DNA from: UBA965 sp046303375
Lineage (GTDB): Bacteria > Chloroflexota > Chloroflexia > Chloroflexales > Roseiflexaceae
DNA: 36,110 nucleotides
Direction of reading: 5' to 3'
Assembly: GCA_046303375.1 (NCBI GenBank)
Contig: JBKCGB010000024.1
Location: 1 to 36,110 of the forward strand
Below are positions 7,279-16,700 of the stretch, in pieces (the first letter of the stretch is position 1; each line of letters begins with the position of its first letter). Both the position numbers and the translations under genes were made by a program. The notes below the pieces were generated by a model. It searched no databases. It worked only from the letters and a program-made list of their open reading frames with translations, and was not told the origin of the DNA.

Positions 7279-8343
7279 ATGTCAGATGGAATGAACTACG
7301 CCCCCCAAGGCAAGCCGCAACCCGTGGTCAAACCCGGCGAGTTTCGCTTCGCTGCCATCGGTCTCGACCATGGGCACATCTACGGGCAGTGCAACGGTCT
7401 GACTGAAGCAGGTGCAGATTTGGTGGCGGTCTATGACCCTGATGCTGCCAAAGTTGCTGCATTCGTCAACGTATTCCCCCAGGTGCGGGTGGCACGGAGT
7501 GAGCAAGACATCCTGCAAGACCCGACCATCCAGCTGGTGGCAGGGGCGGCGGTGCCGTGTGATCGTGGGCCGCTGGGCGTGCGCGTGATGCAGCACGGCA
7601 AGGACTACTTCACCGATAAATGTCCGTTTACCACGCTCGCCCAGCTAGCTGACGCACGGGCGGCAGTGGTGACAACGGGGCGCAAATATGCCGTCTACTA
7701 CAGCGAGCGCCTGCACAATGAAAGTGCAATATATGCGGGGCAACTCGTGCAGGCCGGTGCCATTGGGCGTGTCATCCAAGTGCTTGGATTGGGCCCGCAT
7801 CGCCTGAATGCGCCGAGCCGCCCGGCTTGGTTTTTTGATATGGCCAAATATGGCGGTATTTTGTGCGATATTGGCAGTCACCAGGTTGAGCAGTTTTTGT
7901 ACTACAGTGGAGCCACTGATGGTACCGTATTGCATAGCAAAGTGGCCAACTATGCGCACCCCGAATATCCTGAGCTCCAAGATTATGGTGATGCCACCCT
8001 GGTCGGCAACAACGGCGCCACACAGTACTTCCGTGTTGACTGGTTTACCCCCAACGGCTTGAGTACGTGGGGCGATGGGCGTACGGTGATTCTCGGCACC
8101 AACGGTTACATTGAGTTGCGTAAATACACTGATGTGACACGCGGTGCAGGAAATCAGGTCTATGTGGTTGACCAGCAGCATGAGCGGCATATCGACGTGG
8201 ATGGTAAAGTCGGTTACCCCTACTTTGGTCAACTTATTCTGGATTGTCTCAATCGGACTGAGCATGCCATGACCCAGGCGCATACGTTTAAAGCAGCGGA
8301 GCTAGCGATGCAGGCGCAGGCCGTGGCCGTGCGGGTGGAGTGA
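7279..8343 (+). CDS. Divergent Gfo/Idh/MocA family oxidoreductase
   Basis: A 354-residue protein with the family layout but altered signature residues. The nucleotide-binding loop reads AAIGLDHGHIYG (25-36) in place of GxGxxG, the usual EKP is DKCP at 113-116 (Lys kept), and GGILCDIGSHQVEQFLYY (192-209) is the C-terminal His-containing motif. The first 22 residues are an extra Pro/Gly-rich leader. The start is ATG 7279, with GAGGGGA seven bases upstream and 19 bp after the isomerase stop, so it is probably in the same operon. Cofactor use may differ from its neighbour at 5377-6504. It probably works on a related substrate in the same pathway. Confidence 0.85.
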   Translation: MSDGMNYAPQGKPQPVVKPGEFRFAAIGLDHGHIYGQCNGLTEAGADLVAVYDPDAAKVAAFVNVFPQVRVARSEQDILQDPTIQLVAGAAVPCDRGPLGVRVMQHGKDYFTDKCPFTTLAQLADARAAVVTTGRKYAVYYSERLHNESAIYAGQLVQAGAIGRVIQVLGLGPHRLNAPSRPAWFFDMAKYGGILCDIGSHQVEQFLYYSGATDGTVLHSKVANYAHPEYPELQDYGDATLVGNNGATQYFRVDWFTPNGLSTWGDGRTVILGTNGYIELRKYTDVTRGAGNQVYVVDQQHERHIDVDGKVGYPYFGQLILDCLNRTEHAMTQAHTFKAAELAMQAQAVAVRVE

Positions 8344-8403
8344 CAGCGTTTCGATGCCGTCAATTTTATCAGCGATGATGTGAATACAAGCTAGGAAGCG
8401 TTG
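8344..8403 (+). other. Short intergenic region before the pentapeptide-module gene
   Basis: Sixty bases carry the ribosome binding site AGGAAG (8393-8398) for the next gene. No convincing promoter or terminator was seen, so read-through from the sugar operon remains possible. Confidence 0.5.
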
Positions 8404-11400
8404 ATGCGTATCCCGATGTGGTGTGCCATAGGAATCATGGTGGCGGGCGCAATACTGATGGTGAGTACGCGTAGTGGTCAGCCCACTCGTGTGAGTGCGT
8501 ATGGGGGGCGCACGGGGCGCAACACATTGGCGCGGTGGAGTGCACCAGCAGCAGTGGAAATTATGGGTACAGCTACGGCGACGCCAGTCCCCAGTGGTGA
8601 TTGTAGTGTGCGCGCCCAAAACAGTAATTTGGCGGGATGCGATTTACACGGATTGGATTTGAGTGGACTGAACCTCAACGGCACCGACTTTCGTAATGCA
8701 AACCTGACGGATGCAAATTTGACGAATGCCATGCTGCACAACACCAACTGGGGTGGTGCTGATCTGACGCGCACGAATTTGACGGGAGCAGAACTTACCT
8801 ATGCGACCATGATGGGTGTCGATCTGCGCACGGCCAACCTCGGTAGTAGCTACCCGGCCACGAGTTTTTTTCAGACTGATCTGCGTAATGCCAATCTGCA
8901 AGGTGTGGTATCGACGGCATCGTTTTGGCAAGTCGACTTAAGTGGTGCCAATCTGCAAAACGGCCTCTTTGAATATGTGCGCTACGCCACGATGACTGGT
9001 GCCAACTTGACCAACGCAAGTTTTGTACGCATGGATTTCCTTGATTCGTTTACCTGGGGGGCGACGACCTGTGCAGACGGCAGCAATAGTGATACGCATG
9101 CAGGCACATGTGTCGGCTACATGACGCTCCAACAGACCAATACACCGTCGTTGACGTTGACGCGGTCAAAGACATTCACCCCATCACGCACGCCCACGTT
9201 GACGACCTCGCTGACGCCATCGACGACGGCGACGCCAGTGGCAAGTAGCAATTGTAGTGTGCGTGCCCAAAACAGTAATTTGGCGGGATGTAATCTCCAG
9301 GGCGTAGATTTTGCGGGGCTCAATCTTAACGGTACTGATTTTCGCAATGCAAACCTGACCGATGCTAATTTTACGGGGGCATTGTTGTGGCGCACCAACT
9401 GGGGCGGTGCAACGCTGACGCGCACGAATTTTACGCGCGCGGAAATTGTCGATGCCACCATGATGGGGGTCGATCTACGCACGGCAGTGCTGGGATCCAC
9501 ATATCCGGCGACAGGGTTTGCGCGCACCAACATGCGCTATGCTAACCTGCAGGGTGTGGTATCGACGGCGTCGTTTTGGAGTGTTGATTTGACGGGTGCC
9601 AATCTGCAAGATGGTATTTTTGATAATCTGCGCTATATCGACATGAGTGGGGCAAACATCACGAATGCAACATTTAAGTACATGGGGTATCTCGATAGTT
9701 TTACCTGGTCGACTACCACCTGCGCCGATGGCAGTAACAGCGATGCGCATGGTGGCACGTGTATTGGGTATATGACGATTGCACAGACGTACACGCCATC
9801 GCATACCGTGTCGCCTACCATCACCAATACACCCACGGTTACGAGCACGGCAACAAATACCAGTACACGTACGGCAACCAACACGCCAACGCAGACGCTG
9901 ACTCCTACCAATACTGCCACCAACACGCCAACACAGACACCGGAGATAAGTAGTGATTGTAGCGTACGTACGCAAAATAGCAACCTGGCGGGATGTGATT
10001 TGCAAGGGTTGGATTTGAGCGGACTCAATCTCAATGGCACTGATTTTCGTAATGCGAACCTGACTGATACGAATTTGTCAGGGGCGTTGTTGTGGCGCAC
10101 CAGCTGGGTGGGTGCTGATTTGACGCGTACCAATCTCACCGGCGCAGAAATTGTGGATGCTACTATGACGGGCGTCGATTTGCGTACGGCGATTCTAGGG
10201 TCTACATACCCGGCCACATCGTTTACGCGCACCAACATGCGCAACGTCAACATGCAAGGTGTAGTGTCAACGGCGTCGTATTGGATTGTGGATATGACAG
10301 GTGCCAATCTGCAAAACGGCATATTTGACTACATGCAATACACCAATATGACGGGTGCCAACCTGACCAATGCGACCTTTAGAGAAATGGCCTACGTGAG
10401 CACGTTTACTTGGGGTGCAACGACCTGTCCCGATGGCACGAGTAGTGATACACATGCGGGTACATGTGAGGGTTATATGTCGTTACAACACACACATACG
10501 CCGTCACCCACCATTTCTCCCACACTGACATTGACCATATCGCTGACGCGCACGCCGACAGAGACACTGACGCCATCGCCGACGGGGACGGCAGTGGCAA
10601 GTAGTGATTGTAGTGTGCGCACGCAAAACAGTAATTTGGCGGGATGTGATTTGCACGGGGTGGATCTGTCGGGTCTCAACCTGAGTGGTACTGATTTCCG
10701 CAATGCGGATTTGACCGATGCCAACTTCACGGGGGCGTTGTTGTGGTATACCAACTGGGGGGGGGCGACCCTGACCCGCACGAACTTTACCCGTGCCGAA
10801 GTCGTATATGCATCGATGATGGGTGTGGATTTACGCACGGCAACCCTCGGTACAGCGTATCCCGCTACGATATTCGTCGGCACCAATCTGCGTGGGGTCA
10901 ATCTGCAGGACATGGTGACATCTGCGACATTTAGTCAGGCAGATTTGACTGGAGCCAACCTGCAAGGTGGTACGTTTGAATATGTGCGTGATACGAATCT
11001 GACAGGCGCTAATCTGCGTAACACGACGCTGTTACGGTCTGATTTGATGTCTTCATTGACATGGTCAAATACGACCTGTCCCGATGGTACGAATAGCGAT
11101 GCACATGGCTATACCTGTATCGGGCATACGGCACTAGAATCGACGCATACGCCGACTACGACCAGCACGCATACGCCGAGCACCACGGCCACGCATACGC
11201 AGACATACACCGCGACAGCCACTGTAACATTTACACCCACCCACACTGCAACGCGTACGGTGAGTGCATCGATGACACAGACCAGTACCAGAACTGCAAC
11301 TGGCACCACGACACCGACCAATACTCGGACACTGACTGCGACACATACGGCATCACACACACGTACTGCGACAGCCACCCGCACCAATACGCGTACATAT

Positions 11401-11715
11401 ACACCGACGCGTACGCCAACAGCGACTCGTACTAATACGGTGACGTATACGGCATCATCGACACGTACGGCCACGCGTACGGCCACGCACACCAACACCC
11501 GCACCAACACGCGCACATATACGCCGACGCGTACGCCGACAGCGACTCGTACCAATACACGCACATATACGGCATCATCGACACGTACGGCCACGCGTAC
11601 GGCTACAAATACCAACACGCGTACGCACACGCGCACACATACGCCGACGCGTACGCCAACAGCCACCCGTACCAATACACGCACATATACGGCGGTGGGT
11701 GCCGCAACACAGTGA
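8404..11715 (+). CDS. Secreted or membrane-anchored protein with four pentapeptide-like modules joined by Thr/Pro linkers
   Basis: A 1103-residue protein. Residues about 7-22 are hydrophobic and follow Arg2, so this is an export signal or anchor. Four modules begin at DNA 8599, 9250, 9955 and 10606. Each starts (D/N)CSVRxQNSNLAGC, continues with about 130 residues of A(N/D)Lxx pentapeptide-like repeats (a right-handed beta-helix fold in this family), and ends with TTCxDGxxSDxHxxTCxG. Linkers are Thr/Pro-rich, and the C-terminus (11143-11715) is a long Thr/Arg/Asn/Ala/Pro tail with no LPXTG or terminal membrane helix. The two Cys pairs per module suggest disulphides outside the cell. The start is ATG 8404, with AGGAAG five bases before it; the in-frame TTG at 8401 is too close to that site. 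The likely role is a surface or extracellular stalk or adhesin; no enzymatic motif is seen. Confidence 0.85.
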   Translation: MRIPMWCAIGIMVAGAILMVSTRSGQPTRVSAYGGRTGRNTLARWSAPAAVEIMGTATATPVPSGDCSVRAQNSNLAGCDLHGLDLSGLNLNGTDFRNANLTDANLTNAMLHNTNWGGADLTRTNLTGAELTYATMMGVDLRTANLGSSYPATSFFQTDLRNANLQGVVSTASFWQVDLSGANLQNGLFEYVRYATMTGANLTNASFVRMDFLDSFTWGATTCADGSNSDTHAGTCVGYMTLQQTNTPSLTLTRSKTFTPSRTPTLTTSLTPSTTATPVASSNCSVRAQNSNLAGCNLQGVDFAGLNLNGTDFRNANLTDANFTGALLWRTNWGGATLTRTNFTRAEIVDATMMGVDLRTAVLGSTYPATGFARTNMRYANLQGVVSTASFWSVDLTGANLQDGIFDNLRYIDMSGANITNATFKYMGYLDSFTWSTTTCADGSNSDAHGGTCIGYMTIAQTYTPSHTVSPTITNTPTVTSTATNTSTRTATNTPTQTLTPTNTATNTPTQTPEISSDCSVRTQNSNLAGCDLQGLDLSGLNLNGTDFRNANLTDTNLSGALLWRTSWVGADLTRTNLTGAEIVDATMTGVDLRTAILGSTYPATSFTRTNMRNVNMQGVVSTASYWIVDMTGANLQNGIFDYMQYTNMTGANLTNATFREMAYVSTFTWGATTCPDGTSSDTHAGTCEGYMSLQHTHTPSPTISPTLTLTISLTRTPTETLTPSPTGTAVASSDCSVRTQNSNLAGCDLHGVDLSGLNLSGTDFRNADLTDANFTGALLWYTNWGGATLTRTNFTRAEVVYASMMGVDLRTATLGTAYPATIFVGTNLRGVNLQDMVTSATFSQADLTGANLQGGTFEYVRDTNLTGANLRNTTLLRSDLMSSLTWSNTTCPDGTNSDAHGYTCIGHTALESTHTPTTTSTHTPSTTATHTQTYTATATVTFTPTHTATRTVSASMTQTSTRTATGTTTPTNTRTLTATHTASHTRTATATRTNTRTYTPTRTPTATRTNTVTYTASSTRTATRTATHTNTRTNTRTYTPTRTPTATRTNTRTYTASSTRTATRTATNTNTRTHTRTHTPTRTPTATRTNTRTYTAVGAATQ
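8599..11118 (+). repeat. Four tandem ~650-bp repeats (pentapeptide-like modules)
   Basis: Unit starts at 8599, 9250, 9955 and 10606 give periods of 651, 705 and 651 bp (217, 235 and 217 codons). The units align along their whole length, including both Cys-bearing ends. The 54-bp difference of the second unit is in its Thr/Pro linker. This is intragenic duplication. Confidence 0.9.
11389..11715 (+). repeat. 120-bp tandem repeat in the Thr-rich tail (2.7 copies)
   Basis: Units begin at 11389, 11509 and 11629, the last truncated by the stop codon. Each encodes 40 residues beginning T-R-T-Y/H-T-P-T-R-T-P-T-A-T-R-T-N-T. The copies are nearly identical at DNA level, which marks a recent duplication. 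Confidence 0.9.
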
Positions 11716-11805
11716 CACAAACGTGGACAATTCGCTCAATCACGGGGTATCGGCTGTGTGCCAGATCGTGTGAACCCAGCAACATAAACGATAGGTGAAC
11801 ACCCT
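11716..11805 (+). other. Intergenic region before the kinase-like gene
   Basis: Ninety bases. They hold the likely ribosome binding site AGGTGA (11793-11798) for the next gene. TGGACA near 11724 with a poor -10 is the only promoter-like sequence, and it is not convincing. No clear terminator hairpin was seen. Confidence 0.4.
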
Positions 11806-12450
11806 ATGCCATCCACATTAATTGATCCGTTGGCACATCTCATGGCACTACTTGGAGCGCCCCCTCGGCATCGGATTATGATTGGGATTGCTGGTGCTCC
11901 AGGTGCGGGAAAAAGCACATTGGCGCGCCAGTTGGTCGATGCGGTCAACGCACAGATGCCTGATGTCTATGCGACAGTACTCGGCATGGATGGCTTTCAT
12001 CTCAGCAAAGCACAACTCCGTCAGATGCCTGATCCAGAATTGGCATTTGCTCGGCGTGGTGCACCATGGACATTTGATGTGGCTGGCTTCATCCAAGCAC
12101 TGCAACGCATTCGTATCGGGCACGAGACCACATGGCCCGACTTTGCACATGATGTGGGCGATCCTGTGCCTGATGCTATCGCGGTGACACCGCAGGCCCA
12201 GCTGATTATTGTGGAGGGGCTCTATCTCCTGCACGATGCTGATGGTTGGGGTGTTGCCAAACCGTTGTTCGACGAATGCTGGTATCTCAATACGCCGATG
12301 GATGTGGCCATGGAGCGTTTGGCACATCGTCATATGCAGGCCTGGGGATTTACCCGCGCCCAAGCACAACACCGCATCGACAGTAGCGATGGTCTAAACG
12401 CCGCGCTGGTGGCTGCGAGTGCCCTGCATGCTGATTGGTATGTCGGGTAG
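11806..12450 (+). CDS. P-loop nucleoside/pantothenate-kinase-like protein
   Basis: A 214-residue cytoplasmic kinase of the uridine kinase/phosphoribulokinase/pantothenate kinase superfamily. Walker A is GAPGAGKS at 30-37. MDGFHLS at 61-67 is the substrate-binding acidic motif, RRGAPWTFD is at 83-91, and VEGLYLL at 136-142 corresponds to the Walker B region. ERLAHRH and the Arg near 190 fit the lid. This pattern matches the group often annotated as nucleoside/nucleotide kinase family or FrcK-like proteins, whose substrate is usually unproven. ATG 11806 has AGGTGA seven bases upstream. Its stop is only 4 bp from the stop of the convergent transporter gene, so the two mRNAs must overlap or end inside each other. 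There is no functional link to its neighbours that I can see. Confidence 0.8.
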   Translation: MPSTLIDPLAHLMALLGAPPRHRIMIGIAGAPGAGKSTLARQLVDAVNAQMPDVYATVLGMDGFHLSKAQLRQMPDPELAFARRGAPWTFDVAGFIQALQRIRIGHETTWPDFAHDVGDPVPDAIAVTPQAQLIIVEGLYLLHDADGWGVAKPLFDECWYLNTPMDVAMERLAHRHMQAWGFTRAQAQHRIDSSDGLNAALVAASALHADWYVG

Positions 12451-12454
12451 CAGA

Positions 12455-13708
12455 CTATTCCAAGGGTGGTTCGTTGCTGGATACAATCTTGGCGATTCGT
12501 CGTGGTAGCCAGCGGTTGATGAACCCTGGTGAGTGTGGTGGACTGATTGGTTCAGCAGGGAACGGTTCGGTATCATTCATTTTGGCATAGGCGTAGCGCA
12601 GTAGCTCATATACGGACGCAATCACAGGTGTGGCGAGGAGCGCCCCCAAAATACCCCACACCGTGGCTCCCACGAGGACTCCTGTCATCACCACAAGCTC
12701 CGACAGACCGACAGCATCACCGAGTACACGCGGTACTACGAAACTGTTTTCGAGTTGTTGGACAAACAGATAAAACACTAGCACAATGATGGCTACAGCC
12801 CAGGGGTCAAGTGGGAGATAGGTGGACCCCTGCAGAAGCGCCACAATGACTGCGGGAATGGTCGCTACGATTGGTCCAAGGTTGGGGATGATTTCGAGCA
12901 AACCAGCTACGATTGCGAGACTCAACGCACCGGGAATCCCTAGGATGGTTAAACCGACCCAGGTGATAACGCCGATGATTAGCATGAGCATCAGTTGTCC
13001 ACGGAAAAAAGAATTCCATGTGCGTCCGAGACGATGCAGGAGTTGGGTGATTTCTGGGCGGTAGGTATCGGGAATGGCAGCCACCAAATTGTCAAAGTAA
13101 ATCCGCCCACTCAGGTTCATGTACATGGCAGCCAAAACGATGTAGATGATCAGCAACACCGTTGAAAAAACATTACCGATCAAGTTTGCTGCTGCCCCAA
13201 ACGTCGTGGTCAGGGCTGCGCCAAGTGACTGCACAATACTTGACATAGTAGGCGGGGATGGGGTAGTCGTGGGAATAGCATTTTGTAGCTCATTGAGGAG
13301 CATATCAACTGTTTGATCGATGTATATGTCGAGTGCTTGAGACGGCATTTGTACTGCTTTGAGCGCTATCAACGTGTTTTCACCCCAGGCAATACTGCGT
13401 TGAATGATTGCTTCGTAATCGAGATCAATAATGTAATTGACCGCATTGATAAGGGCTGGAATTAAAAGCACAAAAAGGGTGGGCACCATGAAAATGAGCA
13501 CGGTATAGACGAGGGTGACTGCCCATCCATAGCGTACCCCAAGCTGACGATGAATCCAATCAATGGCTGGGCGCACAATGACGGCTAGGAGTCCTGCCAC
13601 AATTAATAGCGGGATGACTGAACTACTCAAATTAATCACATAAATCCCAAAAATGACAATACCAATTCCTACAATATATTTGGTTGTGCTGTGCCATTGT
13701 GTCTGCAT
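12455..13708 (-). CDS. AI-2E/PerM family membrane transporter
   Basis: A 417-residue inner-membrane protein with about seven or eight hydrophobic segments and a longer soluble stretch after the third (about 95-170). The family signatures are present: LEIIPNLGPIVATIPA in the second half, and FVVPRVLGDAVGLSELVV followed by GILGALLATPV. Members export small molecules (autoinducer-2 in the named case) or ions; the substrate here is unknown. The start is taken at ATG 13708, which leads straight into the first hydrophobic segment; the ribosome binding site is weak (AGAAAG). The frame extends upstream to 13810 into the neighbouring gene without support. It lies 82 bp downstream of the RCC1/LamG gene on the same strand, so it could receive read-through from the surface-protein operon. 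Confidence 0.85.
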   Translation of the reverse strand: MQTQWHSTTKYIVGIGIVIFGIYVINLSSSVIPLLIVAGLLAVIVRPAIDWIHRQLGVRYGWAVTLVYTVLIFMVPTLFVLLIPALINAVNYIIDLDYEAIIQRSIAWGENTLIALKAVQMPSQALDIYIDQTVDMLLNELQNAIPTTTPSPPTMSSIVQSLGAALTTTFGAAANLIGNVFSTVLLIIYIVLAAMYMNLSGRIYFDNLVAAIPDTYRPEITQLLHRLGRTWNSFFRGQLMLMLIIGVITWVGLTILGIPGALSLAIVAGLLEIIPNLGPIVATIPAVIVALLQGSTYLPLDPWAVAIIVLVFYLFVQQLENSFVVPRVLGDAVGLSELVVMTGVLVGATVWGILGALLATPVIASVYELLRYAYAKMNDTEPFPAEPISPPHSPGFINRWLPRRIAKIVSSNEPPLE

Positions 13709-13743
13709 TGCTTTACTTTCTAGATCATGATGATGAAACACCG

Positions 13744-13772
13744 CCCATGTTGGTGTGTACCACCTACATGGG
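13744..13772 (-). terminator. Hairpin after the RCC1/LamG gene (possible weak terminator)
   Basis: CCCATGT (13744-13750) pairs with 13766-13772. A single mismatch is followed by four further pairs, GGTG with CACC, around a 5-base loop. The flanking bases on the minus strand (GGTGTTTCATC) contain only a short T-run. It lies 19 bp after the stop of the RCC1/LamG gene and before the transporter, so it may be a partial terminator allowing some read-through. Confidence 0.4.
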
Positions 13773-13790
13773 TCTTTCTCCATCGAGCAA

Positions 13791-16700
13791 TTATGGTGTG
13801 GGCGTATCAACTGGCGTTGGCGTCTCTGTATCCGTCGGTGTCCGTGTCAAGGTGGGCGTATCGCTCGGCGTATACGTGGGTGTATTGCTCGGTGTATACG
13901 TGGGTGTATTGGTTGGTGTATACGTATTGGTTGGCGTATACGTGGGTGTATTGCTCGGTGTATACGTATTGGTTGGTGTGCGTGTTTTACTCCGTGTGAG
14001 TGTGTTGGTCGGCGTCTTGGTACGGGTAGGTGTGGTGGTACGTGAACGCGTCATGGTCGGTGTGCTCGTGCGTGAACGTGTCGCTGTGCGGCTTGCCGGG
14101 AAGGTGACTGATGGGATTGCTGTTTGGGTAGCAGTATACGTTTCTGGTAATGGATACGCCGTTGCAGTCGCTGATGGTGTGCGAATCGCATTCGCGGTAC
14201 CCGTTTGCGCTGCGATGATAGTCTGTGTGCGTGCCTGGGTTTCAGCGAGGGCTGTTTGGCGGGCAAATGTAGGGCTGAGAATAAAGAGCATGGTGCGTGT
14301 AATCACCAGTGGGGTGCGCGTATTGGTGATCGTGCGCGTCGACGTAGCTGTAGGTCGCAATGGTGTTTGTGATGGTGAACGGGTGCCCGTTTGTGATGGT
14401 GAACGGGTGGCGGTGCGCGATATCGACGGTGTGAGCGTCAATGTTGGGAAGCGTGGCATGCTGGGGGTGCGGCTGGCAGGCAAGCGTGTTTTGCTCGCTG
14501 CCATGGTCGCAGTGCGGGTCAGTGTGCGGGTTGCACTAAAGGTCATCGTCGGCACCGTGGTGGTACCGTTAGCTGCTGGTGTGGCAATGCGTTGGAGCGG
14601 ATTTGTGGCATTGTAGACACGACCAATCGTTGTGGTATCGAGGCTTCTGCTGTACCACAGCATATCGTCAAGCAATCCGTGGAATCCGATCCCAGTCAAT
14701 GGGTCACGCCCCACCGTAATTTCACCCGGTGCACTACTCACACTTGCGATACGACTGCTGATGAGTGTGGCATCCACATACATTTGCAACACACGGGTAT
14801 TACTCGAGAACGTACACGCAACATGATGCCAGCCCACACGGCGTGGTGCGGTGATGGTTTGATCAGCAATCCGACAAAATGCGCGGTTGTTGTCGTCGTA
14901 TCCCATAAAAAACGCACTCCCATGAGCCATTACGAGTTGAGTCGTTCCGCTCAAGTGAGGTGCAATCCACGCCATGGCTGTGAAATCGCCGGTGAGTGAG
15001 GCTAGTCCCTGTAGGCGCAAGCGCTCGTTGCCACTCATCACTAATGCGGCACCGTCATGGCTACTCGCCATGCGTGTAGGGCAGTTGGCAGTCACACACA
15101 CGAGTTGTGTGGTTAAATTGGCACTACTCATGAGTTGGAGCTCTTCGAAATCGATGCTGAGCACAGGATTTGCAGCGGGGAAGCGCGCACTGCTTTGTAA
15201 TTCGCTATCGAGCACGCGCGTATAAATGCTCACCGCATCCAGCGCACCCCGCAACCCACTGGCATCATCGGCGCGCCGACCGAGGGTGACACGGCTAGCA
15301 GGGGGCACAAACGCCGCTGCTGGGCGATCTTGGGCGATGACGAGCCCGTCACGGTACAGGCGCCGTGTTTGGCTGGTGATATCGTAGGTACATGCATAGT
15401 GATGCCAATCGGTGTCGGTGTACCACTGTGCGCTGCGCACATCATCGCCAAGAAAACTACAATATGGGCGGTTGTTGGCATCGATACCAACGACCAAGTA
15501 TTGGCGCGTGACACCCGGATTGCCGATGCTGAGTGCCACATCACCCTGATTGAGTCGCTCACGGCGCATCCACACACTTACACTAAATGATGTATTCGCG
15601 AGTGCCACAGTTGTACTGCTGGTGAGCTCATGTCCACGTCGATCATCAAACCGTGCTGCTGTACCATAGACGGCATCGGTGCTCAGCTGTGGACAACTAC
15701 TCACGGGTGTACAGGTAAACATGCCTGTGGATGCTTGCCATGTACTTGGCGCGTTATCGTCATTTATGCGGAACCAAGCAGCCAGTCGGTCGGTGAGTGT
15801 TCCCACGACCGCATGCGGTGTTGGTGTGGTCGTGATAATGCGTGTGCTGGTAGCCTGTATGGTGGGTGACGTTATTGCACTGCTCAATACTGCAATCGTG
15901 TTGTTGGAGGCAGCAATAGCCAGCACATTGGCCATACTATTGAGTGTGGTGAGGTTGGATGTACTGGTGGCAGGCAAATCTCCCCATGCGATGATCGTAT
16001 TATCGTTGCGTAACGCCAAACTAAACGTGCTCCCGGCCGCAACAGCACGGACATTGCTTTGTGCCGTATATGGGACATCAGCCTGACCCACATCGTTGCC
16101 TTCGGCACCCCAGCCAACCACATTCCCAGTTGCAGTCAGTGCCACGATGTGTGTGGCACCAGCAGCGAGTGCTACCACCCCAATAGCAGTCATCGGGATT
16201 TGCTGCAATCCGTAGGGGTCATTCACATTAAATACTGCGACGCTCCCATCGCGGTAGGCAATGGCAGCAAAACTACTCCCTGCAGCAATAGCGTTGGCTG
16301 GACGGGTAGTGTCGACAGCAAACAAGTTTGACCATACGCGCCCATCATCGGTGAGTACCATGGCATGTGCGCCTTGGGCTGATACCTGTTGGACACCGTC
16401 ACGAAATGCAGGCGGAATGCTCGGTGCACCACTTCCCCATGCCACTGCACGATACTCATTGGTAATCCCAATTGCAAAGTTCCCAATAGCGAGTTGCCAC
16501 AACGTAAGCGGAGCATTTGGCGCCTGTGTGATGCTGGTGTTATCGGGGTTTGCTCCGCTCGGAAACTGCAGCGTACCATTGTCGTTGAGCAAGCCAATCG
16601 TATCTGTACCAATTGCCACATGGCGCAGATTGGTCGTGGAATTGGCCAAATTGCCAGCAAAATCACCCCAACTCGTGACTATCCCGGCAATGACGGATGC

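Noticed and set aside
11109..11720. Minus-strand Val/Arg-rich ORF
   Set aside because: It is the antisense reading of the Thr-rich tail of the four-module plus-strand gene.
13709..13810. Upstream extension of the AI-2E/PerM gene to 13810
   Set aside because: The extra 34 residues run into the neighbouring gene's 3' end and through the hairpin, are His/Trp/Cys-rich, and would precede a normal N-terminal membrane segment. ATG 13708 is preferred.
13684..14616. Long plus-strand ORF rich in Val and Gly
   Set aside because: It is the antisense reading of the Thr/Pro-rich tail of the minus-strand RCC1/LamG gene; Thr-Pro repeats read backwards give Gly-Val repeats.
14605..15790. A sialidase or glycosidase function for the RCC1/LamG and giant proteins
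   Set aside because: LamG and RCC1 modules often accompany such enzymes, but no Asp-box, catalytic acid pair or other enzyme motif was seen in the visible sequence.
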